From Golubevia sp. BC0850 (lineage: Eukaryota; Basidiomycota; Exobasidiomycetes; Golubeviales; Golubeviaceae), in the NCBI GenBank assembly GCA_012976225.1, contig JAAVVG010000009.1, positions 868,001 to 932,000 of the forward strand: 64,000 bases of DNA. The letters are read 5' to 3'. The notes under the pieces are model-generated. The model saw nothing but the letters and a program-made list of their open reading frames with translations, did not search any database and was not told the DNA's origin. Numbering within the stretch: the first letter of the stretch is position 1; every line of letters starts with the position of its first letter. The translations under genes were made by a program, and so were the position numbers. Below are positions 49,690 to 62,019 of the stretch, piece after piece.

Positions 49690-52035
49690 ATGAGCTCCAT
49701 CAAGACAGCTCATGATGAGGAGTCATCTCCAAAACTAGATTCTTCAAAGAGAGATAGCAAAGATGGACCAGATCGAGTCTATTCTCTTCCAGTTCTAAAC
49801 GAGTCGGAGGAATCAGATCTGGCTTACGCAGCTGCCTTACTTTCCTCTGGAGAAGACAAAGAAGCCAGTGACCCCAAATGGATTACAACTAGAACTGAAT
49901 TATGGAGTTTCTACTCTTACTACGTTGGAAATTGTGGTGTGAGTGAGATGCCGGCGGTCCAGCATGCGACGAGAGAAAAGTTTCAAACTCTGCTAACCAT
50001 TTCTCTTCTCTCTTCTTAGCTCTCTGGTTTCAACTATGGTCCAACACAAGTTCAGAATCTTCTCTCACTAGCTGCTGATGCTGCTGGTAATGGAACTTGC
50101 GGTGGAGACACTCAACCAGTTTGTCGTTTATTTTGGGCTGGGAGTAACAGAACTGTTCAATCCATTGTCCTCCTAGCGAATGGGATCTCCTTCGCAATCC
50201 AGGTGGTTCTCTTCATTTCAATAGGCTCGATGGCTGATTATGGTAATTGGCGACCTAGGATTCTATGGACCTTTACCGCCGCTGGTGAGTTTTAAGCTCA
50301 GAAGGTTGAAGCGGCATCTCTCTGTCCCCTCCCTTTCTCCTTCTCCTTGCCCCTCCTCTCTGTTCCTCTCTGTTCCTTAGGATCATTATCTTCTTTCTAC
50401 CTTTTCTAATCGATCCTAACCTTTCTGTTCCTCCTTCTCCTCTCTCATCTTCTATTCAGGGGTGGCAACTGGTCTAGCTTGGCTTGGATACACAGATCCT
50501 TCTCAGTGGAAATCAGGAATCGCTCTCTACATGGTCGGACTCATCGCATATCAAGGCTCCTTGACCTTCTGGACGGCAGCTTTCCCTTCACTAGCAAGAA
50601 ATCTTCCAGAAGTCAGAGAAAGTGCAGCAGACTTGGCGTCAAGTCCTCCTCGAACTACAGCAGCAAAGCATGCAGAGATGGATATGATTGCTAGAAACAG
50701 AGTCTCAAATGTTGCTTTCACTGTTCAATCAGTCTTCGAACTAGTCATCTTAGCTGTTCTACAAGGGATCTTGGTGGCTTTGGGTGCAAATGACTCCACT
50801 GAGAATAACACTAAAGCACTTTCTGTGGCTTGCGCTTATACTGCGGGTGTCTGGGCTCTTTGTGCTATGCCTTGGTTTATGTGAGTCCACTGGAACAATT
50901 TTGAACGAGGAGACACAGTTCTCTTACTCTGAAGCTGACCTCCCTTCCTGACCTCGAACCTCAAAGTGCCGAGAAACATCGTCCAGGTCAGAAATTGCCT
51001 CCTGGAACCAATTACTTTACAGCAGGGATTCAGCAGGCCACTCTCGCTGCTCGATATATCTGGAAGCTCAAGCAGACTCTTCTCTATCTAGTTTTCTATT
51101 TTCTGTTCAGCGATGCTTTCAACACGTGAGTCCTTCTTCCCTGTTCAAAACTCATTTGTCTCTTTAACTCAGTTCTACTAAACTCATTTTTGCCACTTTC
51201 TCTTCTCCCAACCTAGTTCCGTCACCGTCATCTCAACAGTCCAATATCGTCTAATCTCTTTCTCATCGACAACAAACAACGAACTTCTGATCACTGGAAT
51301 CGCAGCTCAAGCAGTCGGAATCGGTCTAGCTTGGTACATTCAGAAGACTTTCAAATACGAAACTTTAACTTGCTTGAAAGTCAACGTTTTCTTCATCGTT
51401 TTACTTCAAGTTTGGGGTTTGATTGGGATCTACACTGATAAGTTCGGATTCCACAATAGATGGGAAGCCTTTGCTTATCAAGCTTACTACGGAGGTGAGC
51501 TTATAACGACTTGTTCCGTCAGAATTTCAAAGCAGAAAAGTGGCTGACTTTTGATTTGTCTTCCTTTCATTCAGTCTTCGTTTGTCCTTGGTACGCTTTC
51601 TCTCAAACTATGATTTCCGAAGTCAGCCCGAAGGGATTCGAGTTCCTTTTCTTCAGTTTCTTTACCATTGCTGGAAAAACCAGGTGAGTTGAAGGGCGGT
51701 CTCTCCATCTCTTTCGTTTCTTCTTCTCTGACCACTTTTTTCTTCATTCCACCAAAACAGCGCCTTCATCGGTCCCTTTGTAACTCAAGCCATCTCGGAC
51801 CAAACCGGAAATTATTCAACTCCCTTCTATTTCCTCCTAGCTTTATCTTTAGTCTCTTGCGTTCTTTTGATTCCTATGGATACCAAGAAGTCTAAATTAG
51901 AACAAGCCGTCTTCCTAAAAGAAGAAGTCACCAGAAAGAAAGTTGAAAATGAAACGAATCTAAAGGTAGTGGCCAAAGCTCAGGTTGAAGGAATTAGGAA
52001 TCGAGGTGAAGTTGAAAGATCCTCTGAAGAGTAAG
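49690..52035 (+). CDS. ATG22: Atg22-family vacuolar membrane transporter
   Basis: Atg22 is a multi-pass protein of the major-facilitator type that exports amino acids from the fungal vacuole after autophagic breakdown. About seven exons join a hydrophilic N-terminus (MSSIKTAHDEESSPKL) to around 11-12 hydrophobic helices. Family-typical stretches are ELWSFYSYYVGNCGLSGFNY, CRLFWAGSNRTVQSIVLLAN, VLFISIGSMADYGNWRPRI, TFWTAAFPSLARNLPEVRES, YFLFSDAFNT, and ISEVSPKGFEFLFFSFFTIA followed by SAFIGPFVTQAISD. A charged tail ends at 52035. The start at 49690 is the first in-frame ATG. It shares a 275-bp upstream region with SPS19 on the other strand. Confidence 0.9.
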
Positions 52036-52246
52036 GTTTTTGTGGTTCTCAATCTAGGGGTTTTGGTCTATTTCTCTATCGATCTAGAATTTGGGTTTTA
52101 CTTTTTTGGCGTTCTTATCTGTTCCATGTAATATTACAAAATCTTGGGTATCTTTGTTGACAATGTTTGATGCTTTGGGGTCTTTCTTTTTCTTATACAA
52201 GTATTTGTGATTTGTTTGTCCTTCCCAACATCTTGACATCGTTTCG

Positions 52247-54102
52247 CTAAAGATACAATTCTCTAGAAACCATTCCAATCGGAAGATCAATGATTTCATT
52301 TCCCACTCGATCAGTCTCTGAGATGGATAGAGACGAAAGAGGGTGAGAAGATGCTTGAGAATCGGAGTCGACATTTGAGTTGAGAGATCCTTTCTCTGAC
52401 CGTTGGTTTCGTTGCGTCGAAGCGGAGGCAATCTCTAAACCATTGGCATGAGAATCTGCGGACGAAAAAAGGTCGAAAGAGATAAGCAAAAAAGAAAGTT
52501 TAAGCGAACCATTTTTTCCCCAAAGTTTTGGAAGTCCTGGCTGGGTCTTTTGATTGGAAACTTACCAACCAAAGTTCTCAACTCCTGGGCTCCAGGAGAG
52601 AAATAAATGTTCAAAGAAATGAAGATTGCATAGATTGTTAGAACTGTTATCGCTGACCAAGCTGGAATTAGGTAGGCCCATTCCCTAAGAAAAGAAAAAA
52701 AGCAGTCCGGAAGATGAAAAAAGGAGAGACAGAAGAAGAAGGAGTATTTCATCAGTTCATACACTCGATTCCAAGTAGGTCTTGTAAAAGGCGTAAACAT
52801 CAAATTAAATCGAAATTAAAGGGAATTAAACTAAAGCATTAAACAAGCAGAAAGAACGAGCAGAGCCAACTCGAGAATCTCCCAACCATTTACCCCATCC
52901 TTCTCTTCTGTTAAAATCATTTTTCTTTCTCAACTCCCATACCAAAATTCATTGCATTCAATCCAACCCACCTGTTAGGATACCACTCAACCCCTAAAAA
53001 CTCCAATCCAGTCTCAGGGATCAAAGCCCAAAGGATCCATAAGACCCAAATCAAAGTCACTAAGATGAAAAGGGAGAAACCGTAGTATTCGGAAGAGGAA
53101 CCGTAAGTTTTGAGAGCTCCTGAAGAAAGGTCTTCGGCTCGTTTCTCGTTGAAGTTGGGGATGCAATTGATGGGTAGAGCAGAGAGGGAAACTAATTGAA
53201 GGAAGAATGGACCGGATTGTGACTGTGGGGAAGAAAAGCGGAGGGAGGTTAGAGAAGTTCATAAAGGGATAAGGGGAGAAGAAGGAAAGGGGATCGAAGA
53301 GGGAAGGAGAAGAGGGAAAAGAATACTCACCCCAAAATCACTTCTAGCCATGATACTAAATTCCTTAATCTCTTCGGTCTTGAATTCCGGTGTTGGGTTA
53401 GTTACAGGTCTACCTCTATACATTGGAACGAAATCTTTGAAATCTTTTTCAAATTCCAATAATTCACCTTCTTTGAAGTTTTCGGGGATTTTGAAACTCC
53501 ATTCAAAGATTGTTGAACTTTCATTTCTACCGTCTGGTCTTTTGATGGGTAATTCGGTTTTGAAACCTAGAACGAAAGAAGTTACTGGAGATTTCCCACC
53601 TCCTGGAATAGATGTCGGAGTTGGAATTGGAGATGGAGTTGGAGTGGATGGAAGACGAACGGATAAAGAAAGTCCTTTGAATTTGTCATTAGATAAATTG
53701 ATTGGAGGTGGATTCGAATATAATTGAGATGCGAAACCTGCTCCTCCTAGAGTTAAGGTATCTGTTTCAAAGAGAAGAGGGATAACAGAAGATGATCCTC
53801 ATTAGGTAAGATGGAACGAAGGAGAAGAAGTGAAACATGCCTTTCTCTTATGTTAAGTCCTATATCTTATTAAATGAGGGCTCTAAACAATGATTCTACT
53901 TACCTAAATAACCTTTGAAGATGATTTCACCATCTTGAAGAGGGTTCTTTGATTCAACTAGTTGCATTGAACTCTTACTACTTCCACCTCGCACTGAATC
54001 ATCTACCTTTGAGAAATCTGTTACTTTCCATGAGACTGCTGGTGGTTGTAGGGTCGCCAAGTTCTTGGAAGCGAATAGTAGAGCTGGATGTGAGAAGGTC
54101 AT
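52247..54102 (-). CDS. CIA30-domain / PIG-P fusion protein
   Basis: Five exons in phase (54102-53904, 53761-53331, 53222-52972, 52684-52566, 52455-52247) give about 402 residues. Residues 1 to about 230 are a CIA30 domain, the family of the complex I assembly factor NDUFAF1: VSWKVTDFSKVDDSVRGGSS, SSTIFEWSFKIPENFKEG, KDFVPMYRGRP, SGPFFLQLVSLSAL. The same exon then continues without a stop or Met into a PIG-P domain, the small two-helix subunit of the ER enzyme that starts GPI-anchor synthesis: SEYYGFSLFILVTLIWVLWI, WALIPETGLEFLGVEWYPNR, EWAYLIPAWSAITVLTIYAI, and the C-terminal IIDLPIGMVSRELYL. The two domains normally sit in separate proteins in different organelles. There is no clear mitochondrial presequence. 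A second start inside would have to be non-AUG. Confidence 0.85.
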
Positions 54103-54555
54103 TCTTGATTGAGGAGAGGAGAAGAGAGAAGGTAGGATGGCTAGGAATATAGTATACGGAATGAGAGGATCCGGATGAGGTCGATGCTAATTTGTTGTCA
54201 AGGTGCGATACAGCAGTGTAGACGGCTGTAGATTGTTGGATTGACCAGTGACTTGGTGGATGAGTTTACTTGTAGAAGAGATGAGAAGAGAACGTTCCAG
54301 AGGAAAAGTAGAAATAGAAATCGAAGAGACAGAGAATCGACCTCACGTCACGTGCTGCTTCGCGATTGAGTGAGTTGAATGTTTGAAGGTTTACAACAAC
54401 ACAACATCATCATCAAATACAAGTAACAGTAAAGTCATCAAGGTTAATTTCAAGGCTCAACATTCGTTCAAGGCAGCCGAGGCAAGTCTCCATAAATATA
54501 GGTTCCACAGAGAGAACAGATCTAGATTCAGACCACAACACCCAATTAACAGAAG
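54103..54555. promoter_or_regulatory. Divergent region, CIA30/PIG-P gene and NIMA kinase
   Basis: A 453-bp intergenic region with two divergent promoters. A CACGTCACGTG-like palindromic cluster near 54341-54352 could bind a bZIP or bHLH factor; this is inference only. Confidence 0.4.
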
Positions 54556-57500
54556 ATGAGTTGCAACACTCGATCAAGTCTCAATCCGAAAGCTATTCCT
54601 TCAGTTGATAATTGTTAGTAATCCAATCACTCAAGCTCATTATACTCTCTTCTCTTTTGGAGCAACCATGGCTACCGCTGCTCTCTAACCTGACCCTACT
54701 CTACTCTCTCCACCTTCACCTTCTGCTTCTACCCAGATGAATCTCTAGAAGTCATAGGACAAGGTACTTTCGGTATCATTAGAAAAGTAAAGAAACTTTC
54801 AGATGGGAAGTTCTATGCTAGAAAGGAGTTGAACTTTGAGAGAATGTCAGAGAGAGATAGGAAACAGATCGTAGCAGAGGTCAACATTTTGAGGAATTTA
54901 CAACATCAAAATGTTGTCAAGTATGAGGAAAGATGGGTTGATGCTGATAATGGGTGAGTGTAGAAGAGAGTGAGAAAGAGAGTTGAAGTTGGAGCTGGAT
55001 AGGTAGCAAGCGGGGGAGAGAGGAGTTAGAAGAAGAGCTGAGAGTGATGATCCTCTTTTAATCCTAGTATTTGGAGGTTCAATTTCAGATCACCTACTCT
55101 GAACAAATGAAGTTTGTTCTCGAATGGCAGACCAGGTCACTCGTCCGCACATAAGCCAAGCTCCCTCACTGTCACCCTCCATCTCCATCCTCTCCTACCT
55201 CACTAACCTCATCCTTCTTCATCTCCCTCCCATCCATTTCTCAGAATTCTCTACATAGTAATGGAGTACTGCGGAGGAGGAGATTTAGGATCGACCATCA
55301 AGAAATGTAGAAAATCAAACGTTTTACTTTCAGAAGATACCATCTGGACTTACCTCTATCAAATGGTTTTAGCTCTTGATGTTTGTCATTATAGAACTAC
55401 TACTACTACTTCCACCACCTCCTCTACCTCTTCTCCCACCTCAAGTAACTCTGCCACCACCTCCGCCTCATCTTCTTCTCCCTCTACTTCCACTTTCTTA
55501 GAAACCCAACCTCCTCTCAACGCAATCCTTCATAGAGATTTGAAACCAGAAAACGTTTTCTTAGATTCTCAACAAAACATCAAACTGGGAGATTTCGGTC
55601 TTTCAAAAATGTTGAACGACAAATCCAGTTTCACAAACACTTACGTTGGAACTCCTTATTATATGAGTCCCGAATTGGCTACTGGGAAGAATTATGATAG
55701 TAAGAGTGACATTTGGGCTTTGGGTTGTATTGCATTTGAATTGGGAGCTTTAAGGTGAGCATACGAGCTACGTCAAGAAAGAGAGAGGCGATCAGGGTGG
55801 AGATTAGAAGAGAAACTGATTTCCCCTTTTGTGGTTTCTTTTTTCTTTTTTTGACAGTCCACCTTTTGATGCTTCGAATCAAACTGAATTGACTAGGAAA
55901 ATCAAGGCTGGGAATGTACCTCAATTACCTAGAGGCTTTTCTTTGGAATTGGGGAATTTGATTAGACAGATGTTGGATTTGAATGTGAGTGATTCTTCTC
56001 ATCTCTTCTTTCTTTGAGTTGATCTCTCATACCTCATCATTTCATTCGTTCTTTCCTACCCTGATCAACTCAATTCGTCCAGCCAAGCCGAAGACCAACA
56101 ACTCGACAACTTTTAACTCATCCCCAAATCATCTTCGCAAAACGAACTCTAGAATTGACTTGTTTGAAAAGAACTCTTCAAGCTGAATCTTTGAGACTTA
56201 GAGAGATTTCTTCGAATTTAGAATTCAAAGAAAGAGAATTGATGGAAATCGAGCAAGCTTTAAAAAAACGAGAAATGGAAAGTAGTGGGAATTCAATCTC
56301 AAAACCTACGAGTTTATTTGGTCAAACTCAATCTTCGTTCGAAGAAAGAGAATTCTCATTAAATGAAAGAGAAAGATTGCTGAAAGAAGAAGAAGAGAAA
56401 TTGGAGAAAGCCAATGAGGATTTAGACAATCGAAGAGCTGATTTAGAAAGGAAATGGTTGAATTGGAGAGATGGAGAAAGGTTACAGAAAGATGAAGAGA
56501 TTAGAAAAGTTCTGATCGAAAGAGATAGTGCTAGAAATGCTTTGGAAGAACATTTGAGAATGTTTGGTGATCATCATCAAGGTCAAAGTCAAGTTCAAGT
56601 TCAAGTTCAAGCTCAAGGAGATAAGAAAGCAACAAGTAGAAGAGTTTCAAATGATCAGAATCATCCTGTTGGAACTTCTAAGAGACCAGTTTTGACTAAA
56701 AGGATATCAAGTGGTCATAAGATGCCTAGAAGTTCCAACTCTAACATTTCGATGGCTAACATCACGAATTCTGCTTCTAATTTGATGAACCTGGATCAAA
56801 CTGATGTTTCGATGCTGAACATTAGAGAAAGAGTTAGAGATGGGAATACTGGATTCGGTACTCCTATTGGCAGAAGAGAGAGAGAACTCAGAGTCAAGGA
56901 GAAGCAGAAGAGAAAAGGCTCCAACGATGGTGGAAGTGAAGAAGGTTCCGATGAATGGATCGATAACGAAACTGGAGCTGGTGAAAATCCAATTGAACAA
57001 GTGGAACAAGAACCAAGAAGGACTTCGACTGGAAGGATCAAAGCCAGTAGAGTTAGCATCGTTCCTAGCGCAAGTGATCATCGCCTTCAGAGAGAAAACT
57101 CAAGAACTTCGTTAAGAGAAAGTGATACTATCAAAGGTAATTCTACCAAGTCTTCTTCTGGAAGATCTTCAAACGCTTCTGCTCCTCGTTCAAGCGCTAA
57201 ATATGAGCTGGTCACTTCAAGGAGTAGAAGATCTTCTGGTATCAATTCAAAATCAAATGGCTCTTCTGGAAATCCTTCAGCTTCTTCCAATGAAAATTTG
57301 AGAGGTACTTTCACTGCTCATAGAGGTTTAGTTCAGGAAGATTCCAACGATGAATCCGATATCGTCATGAAAACTTTCATAGAAGACAATTCCTTATCCC
57401 CAATCAAACAAGGTTCGGATGAAACTGAAGCTCATTCGGAAGATGTTGGAGAAGGTGAAGATGAAAGCTCTAATGAAACTTCAAACGAAGAAGGCCTTAA

Positions 57501-58335
57501 TGACACTTTTGATCAAGTCTTACAGGATAAGGAGAACAGGAGAAGTAGAGCTGCTGTTAACAACAATTTCAGGAATCCAAACAATAGGATTGAAAGAAGC
57601 TTAGATCCTTTACCTTTACCACCAAGCATTTCAACCGATAACCTAAGTTCTCAATTCTCAAACCTTCAAACCTCACCTTCAAAATCTCGTTTACAATCTC
57701 AAAGATCTATTGCAAGTCCAAACTTACGATCTAAATCTACCATTCCAACTATTACTAGTAAGACCACGAAGCCTCAATCTCAAGCCAGTACATCAAGTTC
57801 GATCACCAGACCAGTTTTAGCAACTAGAACAACTATACCAGCAGTCATCAATGAAACCAATTTGACTGAAATTCCGATTTATAATGAGAGTGATTTACCC
57901 TCACCTTTTTTAAGAAAAGTTGGGAGATTAGATAATGAAAAGTTTAAACCTTTCAGTAATCGAACTGGTAGTGGAAGTGGAATGTTAGCTAGAGCTGCTA
58001 TGAAACAAGCTGGTTTGAACGCTAATAAGAACCCTCCTGCTGCTGCTGCTAGAGTCACTGTTAGGCCTAGAGATGAGAAAGTGGGTGCAATCTCAAAAGT
58101 AACTTCAACCTCTACCAGAATCAGTGAAGGTTCTACAGCTGGTAGAACTTCTACGATCCCAACAGTCAACAGAAGACAGTCAACTGGGATCTTGAATGGC
58201 ACTACTACTCTAGGAAGTACTGCCTCTGCGATTGCCAGTGGAAGAATTCCTGGAATCGGAAGTTCAAGACCTAGAGCTAGCGCTGCTGCCACTTCAAGCA
58301 CTGCTCGTGAAAGTTTTGCGGTCAGGAGGAGGTGA
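54556..58335 (+). CDS. KIN3: NIMA-related protein kinase
   Basis: NIMA-family mitotic kinase (A. nidulans NIMA, S. pombe Fin1, yeast Kin3). Five exons in phase (54556-54613, 54737-54953, 55245-55754, 55858-55984, 56083-58335) give about 1054 residues. The first exon is short (MSCNTRSSLNPKAIPSVDN), and exon 2 gives YESLEVIGQGTFGIIRKVKK. Kinase marks are the catalytic lysine in YARKELNFERM, the hinge IVMEYCGGGDL, HRDLKPENVFLD, GDFGLSKML, VGTPYYMSPEL and SDIWALGCIAFELGAL. Between the helix LALDVCHYR and the catalytic loop lies an insert of about 45 residues that is nearly all Ser and Thr. After the domain comes a coiled coil (about residues 330-460) and a Ser-rich disordered tail. An insert at this place is common in fungal NIMA kinases, but its composition is unusual. 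Confidence 0.92.
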
Positions 58336-59185
58336 AGAGCTTTATCTTTCTTTTAAGACTCTCATACTTCAATCTTATCTCATAGCCATCATTTGCGTTC
58401 TTCAAATTTAGTTCAATCATCAATCACAAGTCTCAATTCAATGTTTCGACCTTTTTCAGCGACATCTCAATCTTCACATCTCATTCCTTCCTTCATCCTC
58501 AAATCAGTCCTTCTCAACCTCTACTCTCATATCCCACTCTCCTTTTTCCTTCTTTTCACGATTCTCGTTTGCTTTCTTTGGCTCTCTCTCTCTCTCTCTC
58601 TCTCTTTCGCTCTCCCTCACGCACACCAGCATTCTGCTGTCACTTTTCTCACTAATTACAACCCTTTTTTCACATCCTTTTGTTCTCCCTTCATTCGTCT
58701 TTCATTACGCTTTCCTTTGTTACAGCTTCGCTTGTCGACGTGTTCTGATAATCCACTTTCTTTCTCTGTGCAAGACTGCAAGGCATCGATTGAAATCTCG
58801 GCTTGAAGAGGCCTTTGCTCCTCTCTTATTTCTTTCTCTGCTGAAAATTCTAGTGTCGTTCGAATTCCTCGAGGATGGTTGATGAGGGAAGAAGAGAAAG
58901 CAAGATCATCGAGGTATTTGTGAGTTGTGACGATGAGTCGACAACCCGTACTCCCTCTAGAGCATTTAGAGGCTGTGCTCGTTTTGCTCCTTTCATTGTC
59001 TCTTTTCCGGCCCTCAGTATCGGAAAGCTGTTGCTGATTTCAACTCGAGGCTACAATTATTTTGAGTGCCTTGCTCAGGGGCTCGAGATTTGGAGCAGGC
59101 TTCGTCCTGGGATCTCCAGAAGGCGGAAGATGAGCTGCGACCAAACGAGAGGTTCACGGCCTCGTAAGAACTTCTTCTTCAAAAG
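58336..59185. other. Intergenic region, NIMA kinase 3' side
   Basis: Plus-strand T/C-rich sequence with a (CT)n microsatellite at about 58582-58605. No coding pattern is recognised. The last part serves as promoter for the LisH/F-box right copy, if that copy is expressed. Confidence 0.4.
58582..58605. repeat. CT dinucleotide microsatellite
   Basis: About eleven uninterrupted CT units, downstream of the NIMA kinase gene. Confidence 0.85.
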
Positions 59186-61264
59186 ATGCAATCGAGGACT
59201 ATTGACTCACTAAGTCAGCTAGTGATTATAGATTACCCATCAACTCGTGGATTACATGAAACGCTTTCAACTTTCAAGAGAGAAAGTCTTCAAAACCGAG
59301 TCCAACTTCCTTCAACTTCTTCTTCTCCAATCTCCCCATCACTTCAATTGCAATCTCTAATTGCAGCTCATCTTTGTCTCAACCCTCAGGATGAACAAGA
59401 TCCTCTGACAGATGAGACCTCACAGAAAGTACTAATCGGCAACCGATCTGATCCAACTTTTGATGACGAAGAATCAGACATTCATTCCAATCATGACATT
59501 CATCCGACCATGGATCCAGATTCAACAATCTTCCCACCTGCTCCTTCATCAGACACTCTCGATCGATTAGGAGAAGACGTTTTGTCGATGGTAACGCAAG
59601 AGATTCGAGACTGGGCTGTCGGCGAGACCTGGGACGAGATGAACGAAGGAAGGAAGTGAGTATATATTCTCTGCTGAATGACATGCTGTTCGCTTCACTC
59701 TCTCTCTCTCTCGTCGCTGACAACCCTGTTCTTTCATTTAAGACTCAGGGACAAGACCCTTCTATCGGTATCCATGAGCAGTTGGGGAGCATACGCTCTC
59801 TTTTATCCTGGGCTTCTTCGAACAGTCACTGTCCATCCTCGTCACCCTACCGGCTTGTTCAAGTGTGTCAAGAGAAACCCTTGGCTAGGACAACAGGTTG
59901 TGTCCCATCAATTCGTCAACGGGAAAGGCGTATACGATCAGACTGTGGACCTTGATGGGGATCTGGTGCCTCCCATGGCCATGCAGGAGTTCTCTGAGTA
60001 TTACTGGATGGAGGCCCAAACTGAATTCTTCAGTCGTCTCAAACATCTTCAAGTACTTGTCCTGCTTGCCATCTCTGGAGGAGTTCCCTTCTCGGAAAGA
60101 GTTGAAGGAAGAAGGATTCCCCTCGCTTTCACCAACACCCTCAAAAGATTGCTCATCAATCATTCCGACGATTTCATCGACCTGATCTCGGTCAGAGAGG
60201 CTATATGGATTCTCGGGGAGTATCATTGGGCCCCCTCCCATCTATAACTCGACTCTGACGACATGAGCTCTCACTGCCCTTTTCCATTCTCAGTCTTCTG
60301 TCCACATCTTTATCGAGTGGTGATGAGCTTTTACATCTCTTATGAGGATTCTATCTTCCTTTCTGAGCACTCTCACGCCATCGAAGGTTTAACCAAAGTT
60401 AAGCAGCTAGCCATCAAGCCCTGCTTCCTCAGTGCAAATGGAGACGCAAGGAGGTGGAGAGAACTCTTCAACCGACAAAGCAAAGAGTTGGAGAGGAGGA
60501 AGTCGAAGATCTCAAGCGGTCTATGACTTCCTTCAGGTCACAACAGAGCTCACCGATTTTGAGATTAGACCTCGATACCACCCAGATGGATGAGAGAGAG
60601 CTGAAATTAAAGGTCTTTGCAAGTTCTTTGAAGTCTCTTCACCAATCCTTCTCGTCTTTGAAGATGATGAGAATCTTGAACATAAGGCCATACGTCAAGC
60701 CTCAATCATCGGTAGATTTGAAGCTTTCAGTGGTTTAAAGGTGCTTGCCGTCGATGGAATCTGAATCGTAAATCTCCCTCGTTGGGAGCGAATCGACCTT
60801 CCTCCTGCCTTGGAAGCTCTACAATCACTCTACCATGAGTTCTTCGATGAGATCGAAGAGGCACAACTTTGCCCGGAGGACAAGTTACTTGTCTCCTTAC
60901 TCAGGGACAGAAGGCTGTCTAATCTTAAGAAGATGATCGTCCCCCTAGAATTAATGTCTAGTTCGGGACAGGTGGTCACCATCGAAAAGTCGATAGCAGC
61001 CTGGAAAAAGAACAGGAAATTATTGGAAGAGGCTGTTTCGAAGAGTGAGAACATCAAGCTCACTTTCTTCAGCCCTGAGATTGGTGAGTCTGAAGAAATT
61101 GTGAGAGTCGAAGGAGGTGTAGTTCAAGGTAGAATTCTTCTCTGCTCTCCTCATTTTTAAACTCATTGTTTTCGTTGCTTCTTCTTTACTTCTCAGTGGG
61201 TGGAGCCCTTACAGATGATTACTTTCCTTCAACTGTTTATCAGCTGTACCCCATGCAGCCTTGA
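59186..61264 (+). pseudogene. LisH/F-box-like chimeric gene, right copy
   Basis: Inverted partner of the gene at 22913-24979. The LisH part (VIIDYPSTRGLHETLSTFKR) is diverged from both the left copy and the LisH-WD40 gene; the sequence from about 59370 to 61335 is almost identical to the left copy. The first donor, at 59656, is intact, and exon 2 encodes the same F-box-like segment (LLSVSMSSWGAYALFYPGLL). The donor that ends exon 2 in the left copy (GGTGAG) is GGGGAG here at 60215-60220, so this intron cannot be removed at that site and the frame would end at SHL near 60246. The C-terminal frame breaks of the left copy are all present. Probably a pseudogene, or a truncated LisH/F-box protein of about 345 residues. 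Confidence 0.6.
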
Positions 61265-61335
61265 TGTCTTGATTCAGTATGGGGAATGAGATAGAGAGGA
61301 GCAAAGTCGAAAGTATAGAGATAGCAGATACGGAT
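59370..61335 (+). repeat. Right arm of near-identical inverted repeat (core)
   Basis: Partner of 22842-24807 (minus strand). No indels over about 1.97 kb, and only about a dozen substitutions noted, concentrated at 59770-60230. Beyond both ends the match drops abruptly to an older, alignable but diverged level. Confidence 0.85.
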
Positions 61336-61650
61336 TTTAAGAAGATTTTAAGAAGGTTGTTTTTAATGAATAGGGTTCAAGCTTTGAATTCAAGTTCGTC
61401 GAGATCCAGTCTGATCCCGCTTCCAATGTACTGTACTTCTGAAGAAACAGACTTCGATCCTAGGAGCCATCATCTTGTGAGATCTCTGCTTTAGAATAAA
61501 GACGAGATCGGACTTCGATTTTATCACGCTTCTTCGCCGTGCCAGAATGACGTTCAGATCATCTGCATGAACTCAAAAGGTCGAGAGTATCTATTTGCAG
61601 GCTCGATCGCTCTCAGCTCTTTACTTGACGAATGATGGCAACTGCTTCCC
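61265..61650. other. Convergent spacer, right inverted-repeat arm
   Basis: Spacer between the right LisH/F-box copy and the coiled-coil fragment. Up to about 61335 it matches the left arm almost exactly; after that the two arms differ strongly, apart from a shared block near 61600-61650. Confidence 0.45.
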
Positions 61651-62019
61651 CTAGTTTCCATCCTCCCCACCGTCTTCCGAGTCAGTCAACACGACGTGGC
61701 TTCCATCAACATCTTCATCTGCGGAGCTAGAGATGCCGATAAGGCTTGCCTCTTTCATTTGAGGTTTTCCCGAGGGATGAGATGGAATTTCATGATCATC
61801 TTGAAGAGAATAACAACGATTCTACATTCGAAGTCGACGAAGAGGCGAACGCTCTTCTCTTTGATCTTCGGTCTCTGACTCGCAGGATCTCTTGATTCCA
61901 CTTCTAGTAGGATGCCCATCTTCCTCCTTGAAGCTCTTGGTTGACCCAATGTTTGCATCAGGGGTTTCGTGGTTTGGAGACTCCGGTGCCTCAGCTTCAA
62001 GAGCAGCAAGTTCAGCTTC
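61651..62019 (-). pseudogene. Coiled-coil family, copy 3 (last exon only)
   Basis: On the minus strand, after a normal CAG acceptor at 62020-62021, the last exon of the coiled-coil family is recognisable (EAELAALEAEAPESPNHETP, then SCESETEDQREERSPLRRLR). It is closest to the last exons of copy 1 (22204-22486) and copy 2 (39457-39723). The upstream intron still shows similarity to copy 1 for about 60 bases (AGTGCTCTCT block), then the match stops, and the Arg/Ser-rich exon and folded domain are missing. It is therefore a fragment carried in the inverted duplication, convergent with the LisH/F-box right copy just as copy 1 is with the left copy. Confidence 0.7.

Noticed and set aside
56707-58301. 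Minus-strand open frames within the NIMA kinase tail exon
   Set aside because: Same explanation: antisense of Ser/Arg-rich coding with no independent signals.
58875-59213. Plus-strand frame of 112 residues upstream of the right LisH copy
   Set aside because: No similarity to anything in the left arm or to a known family; it overlaps the LisH start in another frame.
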